Of a DNA stretch of 6,185 nucleotides, positions 4,942 through 6,185 are shown in pieces. Position numbers and translations under genes: made by a program. Numbering within the stretch: position 1 is the first letter of the stretch; every line of letters begins with the position of its first letter. The stretch spans positions 1 to 6,185 of the forward strand of contig JAITLF010000335.1 of NCBI GenBank assembly GCA_031278025.1, read 5' to 3'. This DNA is from Treponema sp. (GTDB lineage: Bacteria > Spirochaetota > Spirochaetia > Treponematales > Breznakiellaceae). The notes under the pieces are model-generated. The model saw only the letters and a list, made by a program, of their open reading frames with translations. It had not been told where the DNA came from and did no database searches.

Positions 4942-5790
4942 ATGAAGAAGAAATCAGTTAGCAAAGGCTTTTTTATGGCGATCCTTTCTCTTGTGAGTAT
5001 GACATTCCTCGGCTCCTGTCAAAGTAATCCGGATGTTCAATGCCGGAGAATCCAGCAGGCTCAACGGGATATTGATCCCGCAACGTACAAAACAGTGGTT
5101 AAATCCGAAACCATACCCCTAACCCCGGCGCCCGGATATGACGGCCCCCAAATGTTCATCATGATGGCCGTTCAGAATGTCCCAACACGGGGAAAGCTGG
5201 GGGCTCTGGTCCGGAATACCGTGTTTGGCGGGATTGATCCCGAAGTGTATGCGGAAAAGGTCATCGCGGATTACCGGGTACGGTACCAAGAGGCCGGGAA
5301 CCTGGCCGTGACGGAGGGCCGCGCCCTCTCCGAATCCTGGAACTGGGAGTACAGCGAAACTATTGAAGGCGCCGAAATAACCCCGGAACGGGCGGTATTG
5401 GGGATCACCCAGTGGGTCGTCGTCAGCCGGCTGCGGGAGTATTACCTAGGAGGCGCCCACGGTATGCGGGAAAAACAGTATTTCCTGTTTGATACGGTTA
5501 ACGTTAAGAAGCTCTCCCCGGACGATCTCTTCCGGGAAGACGCCCGTATGACCGTGCGGCGGATCTTGGCGGCCAGGCTGCGGGAATTCGCGGGAATTGC
5601 GGCGGATGCCGCGCTAAGCCAGGGCGGTTTCTTTACGGACTTGCCCGATGTTCCGGAAAACTTCTTCCTTACCGCAGGAGGAGTTGGATTTCACTGGGAC
5701 CCTGCCGAAATCGCCCCCTATGTGATGGGGCCTATCGAAGTTGTCGTTTCCTATGACGAGCTTATGAGTACGCTCCGCCCGGAGGGTTGA
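4942..5790 (+). CDS. Predicted lipoprotein with DUF3298/RsiV-like domain
   Basis: The 282-aa product starts with a lysine-rich n-region (MKKK), a hydrophobic stretch (about 10-22) and a lipobox LGSC with Cys26, so it is a likely lipoprotein anchored in the cell envelope. The mature part resembles the DUF4163/DUF3298 arrangement found in RsiV-type proteins: an N-terminal portion with a broken beta pattern, then GGAHGMREKQYFLFD (170-184) and LSPDDLF (191-197), and the C-terminal hallmark ENFFLTAGGVGFHWDPAEIA (239-258) with PYVMGPIEVVVSYDEL. In RsiV this domain senses lysozyme, and other homologues are uncharacterised. No sigma factor gene is adjacent and there is no cytoplasmic anti-sigma segment, so an RsiV function should not be assumed. 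It is divergent from the methyltransferase and likely translated from a leaderless mRNA. Confidence 0.85.
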   Translation: MKKKSVSKGFFMAILSLVSMTFLGSCQSNPDVQCRRIQQAQRDIDPATYKTVVKSETIPLTPAPGYDGPQMFIMMAVQNVPTRGKLGALVRNTVFGGIDPEVYAEKVIADYRVRYQEAGNLAVTEGRALSESWNWEYSETIEGAEITPERAVLGITQWVVVSRLREYYLGGAHGMREKQYFLFDTVNVKKLSPDDLFREDARMTVRRILAARLREFAGIAADAALSQGGFFTDLPDVPENFFLTAGGVGFHWDPAEIAPYVMGPIEVVVSYDELMSTLRPEG

Positions 5791-5830
5791 GCAAAAATTC
5801 CCCCGTGCAGCCGCTTCTAAACCTTCGTTC

Positions 5831-5841
5831 CGGATAATCCG
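5831..5841. promoter_or_regulatory. Short perfect dyad upstream of the small gene
   Basis: CGGAT-A-ATCCG is an 11-bp dyad in the 85-bp gap between the lipoprotein and the small gene. A -10-like GATACT (5841-5846) overlaps its right edge without a good -35 at normal spacing. It could be an operator or chance. Confidence 0.2.
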
Positions 5842-5862
5842 ATACTAAAACAATGAAAAGAT

Positions 5863-5867
5863 GGAGG
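5863..5867 (+). promoter_or_regulatory. Ribosome binding site deciding the start of the 70-aa gene
   Basis: GGAGG lies 8 nt before ATG 5876. An in-frame ATG at 5861 overlaps this SD and has none of its own, so 5876 is the preferred start. Confidence 0.8.
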
Positions 5868-5875
5868 AATTATCC

Positions 5876-6088
5876 ATGAAATGTTACTGCATCAAGTGTG
5901 AGCCAGATCGGGTTGAGTATCTGGATATCATCAGCGAGAACAGCGAGGGCTACATTATCCGGCTTACGAGGATAAGAAACGGGTATGAAAAGGTTATCGA
6001 AGGGCCGTTAAGCAGGCATCTTTTCGATATATGCCTAAAAACGGGGTACATCTACAAAGCGGAAAGAACGAAAATTTCCGCGGCATAG
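5876..6088 (+). CDS. Small Cys-containing protein of unknown function
   Basis: The 70-aa product begins MKCYCIKCEPDRVEYLDI and has Cys at 3, 5, 8 and 53, a middle part with YIIRLTRI (26-33), and ends near SRHLFDICLKTGYIYK (46-61). The CxCxxC at the N-terminus could bind a metal ion, but with only one more Cys (and His48) a complete zinc site is not evident. No signal peptide or membrane segment is present. The overall look is that of short conserved proteins I associate with treponemes, but this is memory of style and not a search result. A strong SD fixes the start. It lies 85 bp after the lipoprotein on the same strand and may be co-transcribed or separately expressed. A large stem-loop follows its stop. 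Confidence 0.75.
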   Translation: MKCYCIKCEPDRVEYLDIISENSEGYIIRLTRIRNGYEKVIEGPLSRHLFDICLKTGYIYKAERTKISAA

Positions 6089-6099
6089 GGGATGCGTGA

Positions 6100-6145
6100 A
6101 CCCGCAGGGGGGGCGTTAAGCGCCCTCCCGCTTCCCCGTGCGGGT
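6100..6145 (+). terminator. Composite stem-loop after the small gene
   Basis: An outer stem ACCCGCA (6100-6106) with TGCGGGT (6139-6145) encloses an inner 9-bp stem: GGGGGGGCG (6107-6115) with CGCCCTCCC (6121-6129), one G-T wobble and loop TTAAG. Nine unpaired bases (6130-6138) lie on the 3' side. It starts 12 nt after the TAG. No T-tract follows, so it could be a terminator of another kind, a stabilising 3' structure or a dispersed palindromic element. Confidence 0.45.
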
Positions 6146-6160
6146 GCGGCGTGAGCAAAC

Positions 6161-6185
6161 CCAGGTTTCCTGATCGCAAACCTGG
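6161..6185. repeat. Inverted repeat at the right window edge
   Basis: CCAGGTTT (6161-6168) and AAACCTGG (6178-6185) are perfect 8-bp arms around a 9-nt loop ending exactly at the window edge. AAACCCAGG (6157-6165) is the reverse complement of CCTGGGTTT (407-415), which ends the 21-bp array. It could be a terminator stem or the beginning of another palindromic repeat; the continuation is not visible. Confidence 0.4.

Noticed and set aside
4127..4945. Plus-strand frame of 272 codons opposite the methyltransferase
   Set aside because: It mirrors the methyltransferase codons, and the minus strand has the SAM-binding motif and a promoter. It also runs through the divergent promoter region.
5861..5875. 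Five-residue extension of the small protein from ATG 5861
   Set aside because: That ATG overlaps the GGAGG that serves ATG 5876 and has no SD of its own.

Overview
The window looks like a chromosomal segment of a moderately high-GC bacterium. A host-associated or termite-gut type spirochaete (Treponema group) is my best guess. That rests on overall style: a spirochaete-like lipoprotein, a small 'CYCIKC' protein of a type I associate with treponemes, and intergenic palindromic heptad-length repeats. No marker gene proves it.

Left part (1-563): the N-terminal 20 codons of an unidentified minus-strand gene run off the left edge (1-62). Between that gene and the divergent helicase gene lies a 501-bp intergenic region. 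It is dominated by a tandem array of twelve 21-bp palindromic units plus degenerate 22-bp units (about 95-415). A GC-rich dyad-filled stretch and a sigma70-type promoter (523-552) follow.

Middle part (564-2585): a DEAD-box RNA helicase of the DbpA/CsdA type on the plus strand. All core motifs are intact, but its C-terminal DbpA-type RNA-binding domain lies in a different reading frame. A one-base shift, probably in a G-run near 2211-2227, separates the two. A 111-bp convergent intergenic region with small hairpins follows.

Right part (2585-6185): a minus-strand two-gene unit, class I SAM-dependent methyltransferase then glycerol kinase (glpK), separated by 21 nt. Divergent from it, across only 59 bp carrying two interleaved promoters, is a plus-strand lipoprotein with a C-terminal DUF3298/RsiV-like domain. 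Next come a 70-aa Cys-containing small protein, a composite stem-loop and another hairpin cut by the right edge.

Two themes stand out. The palindromic array has a period of exactly two helical turns and a higher-order repeat order in its spacers, and it sits between two divergent starts. In addition, the recognisable promoters place the transcription start at or within a few bases of the start codon (helicase, methyltransferase, lipoprotein, possibly the left-edge gene), so these mRNAs appear leaderless. By contrast, glpK and the small protein have clear Shine-Dalgarno sequences.
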